From contig OY848922.1 in the NCBI GenBank assembly GCA_963693285.1, positions 4,948,923 to 5,012,922 of the forward strand: DNA of 64,000 nt, given 5' to 3'. This document shows positions 36,101-50,299 of the stretch, one piece after another (positions within the stretch are counted from its first letter, which is position 1; every line of letters begins with the position of its first letter). The notes beneath the pieces are model-generated. The model was not told the DNA's origin. It ran no database searches and saw nothing but the letters and a program-made list of their open reading frames with translations. This DNA is from Xestospongia muta. Taxonomy: Eukaryota; Porifera; Demospongiae; Haplosclerida; Petrosiidae. The position numbers and the translations under genes were made by a program.

Positions 36101-37078
36101 TTAAATATTCAAAACACTCCCTCAAGAGTATACAGTTGATTACACTAGAGTATTCTATTATACTATTATGACCACATATACTAATATCTACATCATATAA
36201 CTTTGTATTGTATGAGTGAAAATTAGCTTAGAGCTATATACAAAACAGGACATGTTTCCTGATAACATAGTCCAATTTAAAAGGATCATTATGTTTTTAT
36301 GAAGATTACTGCTTATATAAAAATGTGAAGATGCTGTAAAGTAAATCAGTTCAAAATGCCCTATACTGAGGTAACTATAAAATAGTTACATATATACCAC
36401 TCCAAACATTTGTGTAATAGGTACATGTATGTACTTAGTACTGATATGAAGTATGGCATGACATTTATACTACATGCAAGTAGCTAAGCAACTATATCTC
36501 AGTGGCTTCATTTAATCTTTAAGACTTTAATATTTTAACACAATACTAACAGAGCCAGTACTAAAATCCAGTAAGAGTACAGACTTAAATTAAACCTTTT
36601 ATATTGCTATAATAAAGTATATAATTACATTGTATAGTGCTAGTTTGGTACACATATCACTAAAGTAGTTCAATGACTCCATAAAGCTAAAAATAATATT
36701 AAAACTATTCATTGTGTCAATGTTCTATCATTAAGTTGGTTGGAAAGAGAGGATAGAGATGTCATTGTTTTAAAGTTGTTTAAACTGTATCATTTTTACA
36801 ACCTTGTATTTATGATTAGTACTACCTATAAGTCAATAAGTGTATTAGATATTCTCAAAATATGTGGATATTATTAACTATTATGGTATACTTATTATTT
36901 CACAATATCCTATATAATTAAAAAATTCATGAAATATATGTCCCTAACTTATTATAATAATTATGCTTCTGTCTCTACAGTATACTATTAAGGTCATTCA
37001 CTAGATGGGTTAATGCAGACTCTAGTTCTCTCAAGTATGCTCTTTGATATCCACAGTTATAAGAAAACATCAGCACTA

Positions 37079-37560
37079 TAAATGATGTTTTAATAGATGT
37101 AACATATTGTGATACATCTGTCACTCTATAATTACATTTAACTGATCACTGGATGTTGACAAGAATTTAATTTTGTCATTTGACAGTATAAACCATTCTC
37201 TGGTCAATTAGTTACAATATATACATCAGTACTTGTTTCCTCATTTTATTTAGAATAGGGAGGTTTTGGATCATTAATAAGGAATGCAGTAATTAAATTT
37301 CCAATCTACAAAACATTCCTATAATTATGTACAGCTGTTAATACAATATTCTAACATACTAACAAGATATGAGTACATATACTAACATCAATAATACACA
37401 AATATAAAAGGTGAACATTATAATAAACAACAGCACAAGTTTCCTCATTAAACTCCACTAATTAATGAGACTGTTTTGTTCTTTGAGGACTAGTCCTTAC
37501 AGAAATATTGATATTCTGTGAAGTCATTAGAAAGGAAAGCACAATATAATATCATGATCT
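37079..37560. repeat. Intergenic tandem repeat, copy 1 (657-bp offset)
   Basis: Starts aatgatgttttaatagatgtaac; the same sequence recurs from 37736. Contains gtttcctcattttatttagaatagggaggttttggatc, which is also present in older form at 36030. Confidence 0.8.
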
Positions 37561-37735
37561 AACATTCAAGAGCTGATCAATATATCCTCATCACTCAATA
37601 TATTCATATACATGTATGTGAGTTTTACAAGTGTGTATGTGTGCTGCATGTACTAAAGCAGCTCTTGTAACTCATAGTCTACACTTACATTTAATAAAGC
37701 AACACAACATAATAATCAAAAATATACAAATTTAC

Positions 37736-38217
37736 AAATGATGTTTTAATAGATGTAACATATTGTGATACATCTGTCACTTTATAATTACATTTAACTG
37801 ATCACTGGATCGTTAACAAGAATTTAATTATGTCATTTGACAGTATAAACCATTCTCTGGTCAATTAGTTACAATATATACATCGGTACATGTTTCCTCA
37901 TTTTATTTAGAATAGGGAGGTTTTGGATCATTAACAAGGAATGCAGTAATTAAATTCCACACTACAAAATATTCCCTTGATTATATACAGCTGTTAATAC
38001 AGTATTCTATCATACTAGGAAGATATGAGTACATGTACTAACATTAATAATATACAAATATAAAAGGTGAACATTATAATAAACAACAGCACAAGTTTCC
38101 TCATTACACTCAACTATATAATCAGACTATTATGTTCTTTGAGGTCTAGTCCTTACAGAAATATTGATATTCTGTGAAGTCATTAGAAAGGAAAGTAGTT
38201 GAGGCAATCTATCATAT
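37736..38217. repeat. Intergenic tandem repeat, copy 2
   Basis: Direct repeat of 37079-37560 with scattered substitutions. A further shared word (cacttacatttaataaagcaacacaacataataatc) occurs at 37682 and about 38510. Confidence 0.8.
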
Positions 38218-41200
38218 TATGATCTAACATCCATGAGCTGATTAATATATCATGATCACTCAATGTATTCATATACACTGAAAAAAACATTTTGTCATTT
38301 TAACTGAAGTATTCATTACCACAGTTTCATAAGTATAATGTAAATCTATTCTAAGTTGTTACAAAGCCAAAATCAATGTAACTTAATATGTATAAAGTCA
38401 ACTGCTGCATCTACAACCACATTGCTTTTACACCCATTTTGCTATAGTAATTGATCATGGCTTCAGTTGAAGCTATAAGCAGATACTATTTTGACTCATA
38501 GTCTACACTTACATTTAATAAAGCAACACAACATAATAATCAAAAATTTACTACTTTGTACTGTACTTTTTGATACCTGAATTATCAACTTCTTCACATC
38601 AGTAATAGTCACTCACTCATCCTAGTAAACCAGATGTTACATTATCAGAGTACTATATCATCCTAAAGATAATATATAACCTGTTAATTATCATTAATAA
38701 CTGTACATATAATAATGTATATACTATGAACAACTCATATAGAATAATATTCTTTATTAACATAACACTATCTAATAGTCTCATTAATAGGGACCAGTAT
38801 AACAACAACAAAGCAGATACATGTACATGTACATGCATATCTCATTTAAAGGTGAATATCAGACTTCATACCATACACTTAACTAAACATATATGTACTC
38901 TATTATGATGTAACTCATAAAGTGGTCACCTTGTTTGACATTACTTTAGTCACTTTGGTATAGATAACAGAAGACATGTTGACATGCAGCCAATATCTCA
39001 TTGGTGTCTGGATACCAAAGACTACTTGGCTTATATTAGATCTAATCATTTCATGGAGTGAAAATGGTCAGCTAAAATGTGTACATGAGAGACAAACTTG
39101 ACAAGGAACACTTAGTCTCTTCTCTTGGGCTTGCTACACGGGAGACTGACATTAGTCACTTTTGTTACTATGTAATAATATCAATGATAATTATAGAGTT
39201 TATGATCATAAGAAATAAACTCACCGTCAAGTACGTGCTCTTCATAATTACATCAATTATCATGGAGGTGTGGCTCAATTATAATGATGCCATAGGATAA
39301 TGGCTATAAACAATAGTGCAAGAAAACACTCTGGTATCCTTCCTCGAAAAAATGCCTTACATATCACTCAATTGGCAATGGTGTTTACTGCTCAGTACAT
39401 AGTAACCTTTGTCCTAAACGTTGGTAGTTTAATTTCTTATCAACATGAAAGGTAGTTGTGAAATGTATTTTAAACAGTCAGGAAATAGCTATAGTATGGA
39501 GAACTCTTTCAACAGTTGAGTAGATGACTATTTAATAATTCACTAAGACAACATCTTGTTTCAATGTAAATGCTAGTCTTTTTTCTTTTAATTAAACTAT
39601 CATTTGCTAGCTAATTCACAGAGCTTCAAAAATTTTATTGCATGGAATGGATCAAATTTATGTCTAATTCTAGTTCCTCATTAACACATTTGATTAAGCA
39701 TTGCTATTGAACCAGAAGAGAGAGATGAAAGGTCACATTGACATGTGTTCACAGATCTAATTAGTAAATATGTAGCTATTTTATTTATGTGACAAGTACA
39801 TGTAAGTTAATGTAGTAGTGTCATAGAAAAAGCACTTTCTCAGTACATTTCTTGTAGAAAAAGATAAAGTTTGTTACTCATTACCTACTCATGATGTAAT
39901 CATTCAAGCTTATGAGTTGATATGATTCTTTTGATTTGATTTTGATTATAGCATCAATAAATAGAAAAAGACTAAATGGTGAAAGGTTAATAACACTATT
40001 TCACCTTTTACTTGATGAAAAGGCAAACATATAGCGTGGACATGTAATTATCATGTTTAACTGATGCATCTCCTATTACAACCTTCAACCTAATGCAGTA
40101 TTGTACAATAACTTGTAAGTATATTTTAGTATGCAACCATATGTAGTATAGATGTTGACTAACTGGTCATTAAAGAGATCTACACAATTTTTATCTAAGA
40201 CATTCCTACAACTATAATAATTGTCATGTCTTAACAATTATGATTGATATAATAGTATCAATCTTTTAAGCAGAATTTTCTCAGAGCACTGATTTAATAA
40301 GTATACAAGGTAGCTAATAGATAATAAAACTAGTAACTTGTCTCAAGATTAATGTTATTTAGATATATTATATTGATGCACTTTTCTTATATTAAATTTT
40401 GTGAGTAAATAGAACTTTTGTGCTGATAAGGAGTTTTATACTGTGCATTTAAAAAACCAGTAACTATTCAATTTTCAATAAATCACATCCTTCAATTCAT
40501 CAACATAGGTAAACAAGAGATCCAGTGTGAAAATTTATGCTTTAGTAAAAGACAATGTATAGAATTAAGCATTATTTCTTACTTTATAATTTCATGATTA
40601 GTTTATATTTTAAATAATAAGAATTGTAACTATTGAGGTATTTAAGCTCTCATAGTTACCTGTATTCATGTTCTATCTATCATTTAATATTAAACAGCAG
40701 GTGCACTCTCTATTTAGTAAGATCATCAATCTGAATATGTCCAGAAAAGTACATAAATATAAAAGAGTGGTGTGTTTTTCTGTGACAATCTGTTACAATG
40801 GTTAATTAGCTTCTATGTTAGGTAAGACTATTGCGTGATATAACAATTATATAATTATCATGACATTTCATAATCAGAAATCAGTAATAATTGCATGCAA
40901 ACTTAGTACCATGTAGAAGATCTTTGCCTTAACAATTATCATCAAAAATAGAGTAAATGTCAAATTGTAATTAAAAATTAAATTAAGATCTGATGACAAA
41001 AGTGGTTCACAGACTATAACATATGAGGTAACGTAATGTTGTTTCACAGATTGATAAGTCAGCATATTTGATAAGAAAAGTATTGAAAGGCAAAAAGCTT
41101 CTGGCAGTAATTATATAATTGTCATCTAGAGGCACAGATTGAATTGAAGCTACCAACAGTCTACACAGTCTTGCAAAGAAGTTCCTATAATCATTTTATT

Positions 41201-44200
41201 TATTCACATCCACAAAAACAATTAAATGCCAGTGCAGTTGAATAACACTGAAAGTATGACAGTCCACATTGTTGTAAATTTAACAGTAAGAAATGACATC
41301 ACTAAATGTGTTCATTAACTGCAAACAGTTTGGAGCTAATGGAACACAAACAACAAGTACAAACTACTTAGCAAAAATTGACTTCTGTAATATTTCCATA
41401 TGATATCTTGAATCTTTGACAGGTATAACTATTTAGCTTTGATAATCAATTTCATTTAATCAAATTAATTCTTTCTTCTTCTATAGATGACTGACGTGAT
41501 TTGTCAAGCTTAGATGTTCACTTTTGTGTCAAATGTTAAAGATGTATGTTGTGTTCACTAGCTAACAAGTAATATATTCTAGAAGGAATAAAAAAAATAG
41601 GAGAGTAAAAAGCAATAGACAAAGCTATCATATCCCACTCAGTTATGTAGGCAGCTACAAGTTACAATCAAGCCTCTTCTTTAGTATTGATATAAAATTT
41701 ACAGCAAAACCTGAAAAATGTTTGATAATTTACCTGTTTTCTAATAAATATAGCACATGTTATTCTACCATTAAAATGAACAGAGTAACCAGACATTAAA
41801 ATGATCAAGTTCCAAGTTGGAGACTTAATCATTGTCTAAATTGATTTAAACATGATTTATAGGAGGTCAGTCAAATTTTGATAGTTTGTAGTTCTTTAAG
41901 AATTTCAGTCTGTCAAGTTTAAAGAATTAACAAAGGAGACTTTTTATAACATGATAGCATAGGTTTGTATTAATGAGAACAATTTATTGATATGTGATCA
42001 TACAACTAATCTATATATAGTGATGACTGATGTGGATGATTCAATGCTATTAAAAAGTTGTACAATATTTAACAAAGAAAAGTTGACCAACAAACAAGAA
42101 ATACCAGTATCTGATTTACTATATCTATCATTACACCAACTGTTTTAATTTTTATAGAAGAATGTATCTACACTTAATTATTCTAAAAAGAATAGCATGA
42201 AATTAAACTATAAATACTAATCAATTATTTTATAGAAAAGGACTATTGGTAGCTCATTTTTGTGTTGAAGTATAATTAAAATTTAAGTTATATTATATTG
42301 TGTCAACATGCTATAAAATCATAAAATTCTGCCTCTCAAAATGTCATTTACTCTTATAGTTATGTATGTCTTGGCATAAAAAGAACCTCCACATACTACA
42401 TGTACTGTATCTGATTATTAGAACAGCTGAAAAGAAAAGACAACCAAAATATATCATGTTATGTTTTTCATACCAGCACAATTATAATGTCAACCACATC
42501 CTTGCTAACAATAATTTAGTCTATATAGTAGTAGTGTGATATTAATCATCAGAAGAATAGACACACTATGTAATAGTAGCTTGAAGGTAACAATAGTAGC
42601 AATACAAAATGTGTGAAATATGTCTGTCTGTATTAGTAGAATATAAGTTTATTTCATTGTTTGATCTTGAATTTGAGTTTCGATGTTAAATACTATTGTT
42701 AAACTTTTAATAAACATTACATTATTAGGTAATGGTAAACAATCCCACTCATTAATCAATGTATAGTAATATTGTTGCAATCAGTATTCTAGTTTTATGT
42801 TAGTCTTTTCATCAATTCAAAAAATCATCATACATAAATACATTCATTAGTGTGACTACTTATATATCTAGTTATTCTCAGTACAAGGAGACCACCTATA
42901 GGAGAATATAAGCTGTCACTATTAAAACATTAGAATGACTCAGTTTAGTTAGATTTAGTGGTTCTAGTAAGAAGATTAGTCAGTGTCAAAACTAACACAA
43001 TGTTTAATTCCTCAAACGTAACATACACACATACAAGTATAAGGGACTATGGTAAGGTATAACATAGTAAATACAATGTATTTTATATTACAAACATGTA
43101 CATTAATTTTAATGATACTTAGTATATCAATGACAGTATACCATTTACAAATGGTGTTAATTTTGTGCATATATACGTGTATGATAGTATCATAGCTTCT
43201 CTAATTTATGATATCTTGACTATCTTCAAACAGATATATACTAATATTGTTTCAATCAATCTTCTACTTTTATGGTTGTCTTTTCATCAAGTTATAAACT
43301 CATCATATATATTACATAGTACTAATTATATATTACTTATTAACAGACAGAACAGTGTTCTGACATTATCTACCTATATAATATAGGAATACTATGTATC
43401 TATACTTGTATCAGATAATAAATAAATGAAAATAGAGGCTTTGATAGTTCTTGTTCATTTGTTTCTATATGAATGTTTCTATATTATACCAATTTAATGA
43501 TTAGTTTACTAAGTCAATGAGAGCATACAATTTACATGCATAAAGAAAGTATACATGTATCAAATTCTTTGAAAAGGAGAATATGAAAATATTCTTATTA
43601 TTTTGATATGATGGTATCTTTATACAATAATTTTATTGCTTGTCGATCTAATTAGTCATAAAATAGTCACCAAGTTTTATATTAGCTTGGAATAGCCAAT
43701 GTTTCTACATTTCAATCTTATCCTTGTGAGATAATCCTTAATTTTGTACTCAGATATTTCACCTGAACAAGATACTAACCTGTCAAGTGTAATATTACAA
43801 CTATCTAAAACAAATACATAGAAAACAGCATCTATAATTATTATAGAATTGTACCAAGACAAAACATAGAAGATAATAGAATACATGATGATATAGCAGC
43901 CAATACTTGATTAAAATATCTGCATAGATGTTAAAAAGTTCATCTATTGGTTTAAGTTAGAATAATTACTCTCATGAAATGAAATGGTCACCTATGACAG
44001 ACTATTTTTACATACTTTGACCAATCTTTTGCAAGACTGACTAATAGTCTGCTACAGTAAGTTGATATCATACATAACTATAAAGATTGTATGCATAAGA
44101 ATATAAGTCATCTGATTTCTTGGTTCTTGTACTCATGATGTCCCTGCTTCATTTCAAATTTCATTTAGTATTCTATATTGTGAATATAACACAAGTTGAC

Positions 44201-45137
44201 TAATATTGCATACTATGAGTAAACTCCTTTCATTAAAAATAGTTAGTGGTATTAGTGATTGTCACCATTCTATTAATTATGTTTGTGATAGCTCCAACAT
44301 AAGTACTAGTATATAGGAACACTTAACAGCTCTCTTAATCACCAGGACTAAGTGTGCTCAGTATGTTTGACAGATATGTTATTAACTTTAAACAAAACAA
44401 TATATGTTCTTTAATGTGTGTACTGATAAAAACAATGCATACTTTGAGTAATTATATTGTCTACTGTGTCAAGGATATATCTATAAACTATTAGTTTTGT
44501 TGTCACCATGAGTGTTGTGAACTATACATTTTGTAGTTAACATTAAACATTTCTCTTTATACATAGCTTGATGCTATAAATTTAAAGTGAAGTAATTTAT
44601 TGCTATTAACAACTGCTTTGGAACCAATAATGTATGGATTGTGACCTTACAATTGATACAACTACTCATTTATCTATAAAATAGTAAAATTTCTGCTATT
44701 TGTAGTGTTAACATAATTATATCTAATATCATTGGCACAAACTATCTAAGTGTATACTATTATATCAGTCTCAGATACACAGGTACTTTATGTCCACATG
44801 TTTGTGTTTCTCTTTTTAATTTATGAACCATTTTTCAATCTATAGTAGGAAATTTTGTCTGACATTGTATTGTCAATGACACTTAGTATAAACAAACTGT
44901 AACCATAACGTAGTCAACATGTGTTTTAAATTTTGTGTCATAAATGTTATATAGTTATATTGAATATCCATTATTCGCATTAAAAGTATAGTGTATTTGG
45001 CAAAGTGGATGACATTATATAATGTATTAGGTTACCTAGTGACACAATAAATGTGTACACAATATATTCAATGTGATGTTTGTTTTAGTTTATATAATAC
45101 CACAGTATAAATGTAACATCATTAATTTTTATACTGA

Positions 45138-45143
45138 TTTATT
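45138..45143 (-). terminator. Possible poly(A) signal after the 45.3-kb exon
   Basis: AATAAA on the minus strand, about 125 nt past the TAA. Such hexamers are common in AT-rich DNA, so position is the only support. Confidence 0.3.
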
Positions 45144-45264
45144 CCAAGATGACTTAAGACATATGCAATATACAATATTAAAGACAGTAATATTCAATGA
45201 AATGTAGAGCATTCAAGAATTATAATAATTAGTTTTTAAAAAAAGAAAGCTTTCAGTAATTAAT

Positions 45265-45362
45265 TTAGGTTCTATTTTCTATAGTTTCTTCATTCTCCTC
45301 AACAATAGCACTACCGAAGCCTCCATATGATTGGTGATATTCAGAGAGGTCAGCTTTATTAC
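45265..45362 (-). CDS. Candidate alternative last exon 2 of gene 2
   Basis: Acceptor ttttaag, then GT-AAT-AAA..., which joins in phase 1 exactly like the Death exon. It encodes GNKADLSEYHQSYGGFGSAI and an acidic tail (VEENEETIEN) with a TAA stop. It is related to the exon at 49531-49607 (GEVNLSRYHHH..., IVEDTK). A poly(A) signal AATAAA lies about 125 nt downstream (45138-45143). It could be a terminal exon of gene 2 that omits the Death domain, or the last relic of a lost tandem gene copy. The acceptor tract is weak. Confidence 0.5.
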
Positions 45363-45996
45363 CTTAAAATATTATGTTTGATTATGAAATTGCAATTGTT
45401 AGTAAAGTGAAAGTAAAATAAAAATGATAAGAAACCAACAAACATATTAGAGTGTGAGTAATCCGTCATCTTCATTGAAGGAATGGTCTTTGTTAAAGAG
45501 ATCTTCTTCAATAAGATTTTATGTATGCACGTTCACTTGAACAAACGATCTGCTACTGATTATTTAAAAATACCAGTCAGCAGGAATTCTTAGCATGTAG
45601 CAATATGTGCTACCATGTTAGTTAGTATATTGAGGTAACACATGACTTCCTTGTTGTCAAACACTACGTACACATTTATAAAACAAGACCAAAATTTATC
45701 TTGAGATCAAAGTCTCTTGTCAAAATTAAACAACTTTGGTTGCCTGCAGTGCTAAACTAGTCTCGCGTAGCCAACCCCTCCCCCCTACAGGAATAATACT
45801 CATACTTTTAAAACTGCAGGACGAAGGTAATGTTATTTTGACAAGTGGTGGTTAAATGAAATGTGGAATGTTAAATTTAATAACTTTATGTTATTTTGAC
45901 ACCATGTAATGTCAAAACAAGTGTGTGTCTTTTAAATTCAAGCTTAATTGTAATTTTAACAGTAAGTCATCATTTTAATTAACATCATGAAAATTG

Positions 45997-46335
45997 TTAA
46001 TTATATCTTTCAATACTCCATTTAAGACATATATAAGAAGGGTTGTCAGTTTGTGAAAAGGAGTGATGTATATGTAAAACAGAACAATCAGTAAGATCCA
46101 GCAGTGACTGAAAACAATCTGAAGAGTCCAAATTTTCCAACAAAACAACAATGGTAATGTTCATGTAAACCAATTGTCTAATGTTAGTAACCCTAGCAAC
46201 AGGTTTCCTCGTCAACTGATATAATTTGGTTATAAAACCAAATGATGATAAAATACCATCAGATCCTAGCACAATAAGTGAGTGACATTGATAATCAATA
46301 TTTCCAATTTTAATCCATTTAGGCCTACAAAACAA
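45997..46335 (-). CDS. Unrecognised open frame, possible exon
   Basis: A 112-codon minus-strand frame. A good acceptor (cttgttttgtag) just precedes PKWIKIGNIDYQCHSLIVLG, and the frame ends in CLKWSIERYN and a stop. I see a hydrophobic beta-rich pattern but no family I can name. It is unusual for this AT-rich intergenic DNA to stay open this long. It may be a terminal exon of an unidentified gene or chance. Confidence 0.25.
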   Translation of the reverse strand: MFCRPKWIKIGNIDYQCHSLIVLGSDGILSSFGFITKLYQLTRKPVARVTNIRQLVYMNITIVVLLENLDSSDCFQSLLDLTDCSVLHIHHSFSQTDNPSYICLKWSIERYN

Positions 46336-47490
46336 GACATGTTACACAATGAACTCCAATGAGATATATACCTATATAATAAAACTGATGTCTCAATATT
46401 GGGGAACAAACTTTTCATGAAAGAAATGATATCAGGTGAAGGTTGCTGTAATCAAAGACTAGTTGGAGCTAATTGATTATAATGAAGTTATAATTATTAT
46501 AGTCATTTTCATTTCCTGGCTTAATCTGGATATGATGGGTATTGAGACTTGTTTTGTTAATAGTATGGGTTCTTGCAGTAAGATATGGTTACAGTTTATC
46601 TTTCCAGGTTATGTTTGGTTTCTACTTATACTCATCATAATATTATCACAATATCCCAATAAAGTGGTTTGACTTGTGGGGAAGAAAAGCAATTTCAGTA
46701 TTAGCCACTATGATACTACTGTCATACATCAAACTGATGTGCACTGTCTTCCAGGTCCTCTGTCACACTAAAATTAAGTGAATTGATAAAACTCTTGCCA
46801 ATTTAACTTATCAAGGTGGTATATTGATATTACTGTAGAATATCTAAAAGATTGCCATCTATACCATTGTTCCTGTTCTCACTAGCTGTACTCAGTTTAC
46901 TAATTGTTCCATACTCTTTCTACCTTCTGACTATACCATTATTTGAAAGACTTTGGTCAAAATACATGTGATTTCAAAAGTTGTCACCTTATATGAAGCC
47001 TTTTTTGATGCATATTGAGGTCCATATAAGGACAATTACCATGGACGCAATTTTGCGTCCAAGAAACTAGTATAGAGATAGGCGCTCGTATCTCAGAGGA
47101 ACTAACAGCTGTCTTTCACAGTGCTGCAAACATCTTCAGAAATTTCAGTTTTTCTTTCTGAAGTGATCTGTTCAGTTTTTGTTGTTGCATGGAGCTGTAG
47201 AACTTACCATTTATTTTGCTAGGGAACAATGCGAGTATTATTATTTTTATTGAACATTTAGAAATTTTTGTTTATACTTCATTCTTATAAAAAATTAAAT
47301 GAAATGTATATACATAATATATATATATATAATTTAAATCTTGAAGTGAAGACATCCTACAAAGAAATAAAACAATAGTTATCACATTGACAACACAAAA
47401 TAACAAAAGAAATAAAATGCTACATGTACAAGAGGAGAATCAGTCATATGATAATGCAAAGCTGCTAAAGAACTGAACATTTCACTTTGA

Positions 47491-48052
47491 CAGGACAATA
47501 GAACTGTTATTGTTGTGTCAACTAACTGTAATCCAGCTACTGCCATTTCTGTAAAACGAAGGCTCAAAAATGGCACTAGAATATCTGTTCCCTGCCCTAA
47601 GTCCATCCAGCTGCTGTATAATACTTTTATGTGCGGAGTTGATCTCAATAATCAGCTCCGAGGATACTACAGTGTACAATTGAAGGGCCACAAGTGCTAT
47701 AAATATTTGTGGTGGTTTCTGTTTGACATTGCCATTACAAATGCATACATTCTGAGTAAACATTACTCTAACCTCACAATTTGAAGTGTCAAAATGTTTC
47801 GGACTGAGCTTGCAAAGCAACTCATTGACAATTTCAAAAACCGAAAGCGTCCAGGCTGTCCTTCATTAGTTGCTTCTTCAAAACGAATTTGTTCCGACCA
47901 TTTTCCAAGGAAATTGGAGAAACGTCGCAAGTGCCACCTGTGTTATACAAAGAAGATATGAACTGATACAATATGGGTTTGTCTATCATGCAACATTGCA
48001 CTATGCCATATTGGCAATGATGGTAGCGATTGCTTATTGAAATACCACCAGT
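47491..48052 (+). pseudogene. piggyBac-type transposase, C-terminal part
   Basis: Plus strand. Blocks include PATAISVKRRLKNGTRISVP, MCGVDLNNQLRGYYSVQLKG, YKYLWWFLFDIAITNAYIL, then after one stop FRTELAKQLIDNFKNRKR and a cysteine-rich end (KCHLCYTKK, VCLSCNIALCH). GVDxxxQxRxYY, the following W-rich helix and the terminal zinc-binding cysteines are standard for the piggyBac C-terminus. The N-terminal half is absent. It lies in the spacer right of the 46-kb frame and on the opposite strand to the other piggyBac copies. Confidence 0.75.
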
Positions 48053-48672
48053 AATCAAACCATTAGTTACTACAGCAATGGACTATTATATGATTCACCA
48101 TAACCACATGAAACTCATTATATATTACAACAATTACTTGTCCAGAATGATCATCCATTGTTTTACTCTATGAATGTCACCATATAACTTCATACGTGTA
48201 CAATATAAGAAACCCTAACAAATGCTTCATACATGTAACAATGAAATGTGTCCTCAATGAAATGTGTCCTTAGAGTAAGCACTAAAACAAGTTACTTTAT
48301 TTACATGTAAAAACTAACAAATGGTGTGTACATGTAAAATAAAAATATGTAGTTACATGTAAATACAAACATAAGCTTAGTAGAAGTACAATAAAACTTT
48401 AGTTATGTGTAAACACAAGGAAAATATATGTACGTGTACAAAGAGGCTTTGGCTACATGAAAAAACGGACATAAAATGTATACATCTATAATCAAATACA
48501 AAGTTACAGTAAATGCTAACACATGCTGTGAACCATTACAATAAGTTTTAGAAGAAAAGACTGGTACCTAACCTTTGATGGAGAGTCTCTCCTTCATTTT
48601 CATCACTAAACTCGTAGATTATTTCTATTGGCACTGTCATTCTGATCATAAAAAAACAATCATTAAAAATGG

Positions 48673-48974
48673 CTGCTATCTTGTCTTCTTCACAAAAAGT
48701 CATCAACTTTTTCACACACTAATCACAATAGATATGATGTGAAAAGTTAATGGTACAATCTACAAACACTTACCTATCCTTCCGTTACTAACACAAGCCC
48801 AAAGAAAGTGGAGCATTGTTGTAATACAATAACAGTTTCAGAAGGCCACCATCTTGTCTTCTTCATAAAAAGCGATCAAATTTTTCACACACTAATCACA
48901 ATAGATATGACATGAGAAGTTAACGGAAGAATCTACTGACGCTTCCCTATACTTCCATTGCTAAGACAAGTTGT
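48673..48974. repeat. Imperfect tandem repeat, about 178 bp x 2
   Basis: ttgtcttcttcacaaaaagt...cacactaatcacaatagata...gaagttaa at 48673 and again at 48851, with substitutions. Part of the non-coding flank of the piggyBac remnant. Confidence 0.75.
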
Positions 48975-49530
48975 AAAAACTGCTTCTTCTTTCACAAAGA
49001 AGGACAAAAACAAAACTGTATCTAAAGCGTGCTGGCAATAGTGACGCAATCAAATTAATTTGGTAACGTGATGTCATAGCATTAATTGAATTATGGTAAT
49101 TAGTGTGTTAAAGAAGTCAGAAAATGTCTCTTCTACAATTCTGTTTACTTTATAATATCTAGTGTAACATTGACTAAAGAGTCATAATGAAATAAATGGC
49201 CTACAACAGTAATAGATTGACCAATCTCGTACTACAATGTCATCATATTCACAAGTAACATCTACTGTAATTATGATATGATTGAATGGTTTGTTTGATT
49301 GTGTTTTACTTTCAGCACTCTCTTTGTGATAGACTAATAGTGCCCACTGTATTCCTCTCTTAAACCATGCTATTATATTCTATAACTAAAGTGAAGGAAT
49401 TGTACAATATATGGCTGTTATATCTTGTATATTATTAGATACTGTTCATCTAGATATGTGGATGCTACTTAATTTTTCTCACAAAGAGGTATGGATATGT
49501 TTCATTAATATGGCTTCTACTTTTTGTCAT

Positions 49531-49607
49531 CTATTTAGTATCTTCAACAATACATAGTATTGTAGAAACCTCCATGTGATGATGATATCGAGAAAGATTT
49601 ACTTCTC
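49531..49607 (-). CDS. Candidate alternative last exon 1 of gene 2
   Basis: Acceptor tattttaag followed in phase 1 by codons for EVNLSRYHHHMEVSTILCIV and EDTK-stop, 24 residues after the split glycine. It resembles the 45.3-kb exon, with the same acceptor word and the motif xNLSxYH...IVE. It sits about 0.7 kb past the Death exon. If used, it would replace the Death domain by a short tail. Confidence 0.5.
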
Positions 49608-50133
49608 CTTAAAATAAGTAAGCTAAGTAAGCAGTTTCATATGTTTTGTTGTCATGTTAAAGTAATTTTCAGAATAAATGTATTTTGTAAAATATTGAAG
49701 ACAAAATTTAAAAATTTCCTTATTATAATTAAAGTTTTTTAGTGTGGCAGCCATGTATTATAAGGTATGTGGTCATTAACAGATTGTTAATAGTAACTAA
49801 ACTAAAGTTAATGTTTTGTTACGTTTCATTATGAAATAATTAACACAGCCACTGCATCAGCATGCACGTTTTTGCCTTTATATAACAAGTTGATAACTTT
49901 TCATAAACATAACATTAAAGAAAAATTAGGAAATAAGGAATAAACAACAGTGTACTAAATGTCATTAACCAAACCAGATGAGACAATAAAATGTAGTTGT
50001 AATTAAATGTCATGCAACAACAGGTGCTACATAAATCTCAAAAGAAATATTTGTATTACTAATATAGATACAGATAATGTTGTAGTAAACAGAATAAAGC
50101 AAGAATAAAATTAATTATTATTTTACAAAACAG

Positions 50134-50139
50134 TTTATT
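50134..50139 (-). terminator. Possible poly(A) signal of gene 2
   Basis: AATAAA on the minus strand about 160 nt past the Death-exon stop. Confidence 0.4.
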
Positions 50140-50299
50140 AATACTTCTAAAAAAGTTGTCTCTTTTAAATAAAATGAATCCATAAATGAATCCATACTAA
50201 TAACAAAACCTAAAACACCTCAACTTATAAAAACATCACTCTTTATGAAATATAGGCATAATGTATGAAATAACTGTAATGTTGTATAATGCAGTATAC

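Larger units (their letters stand above)
33159..45264. other. Intergenic region between gene 1 start and the last terminal exon
   Basis: About 12 kb, AT-rich, with no frame longer than about 93 codons and no recognised domain. Contents seen: a plus-strand scrap near 33730-33990 with broken frames (LAYSLEGSLLFDEG), and a module repeated three times at about 35960-36130, 37150-37330 and 37805-37990. The 37.1-37.6 kb block is repeated at 37.74-38.23 kb. The promoter of gene 1 should be near its right-hand start, but I cannot define it. Confidence 0.5.
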
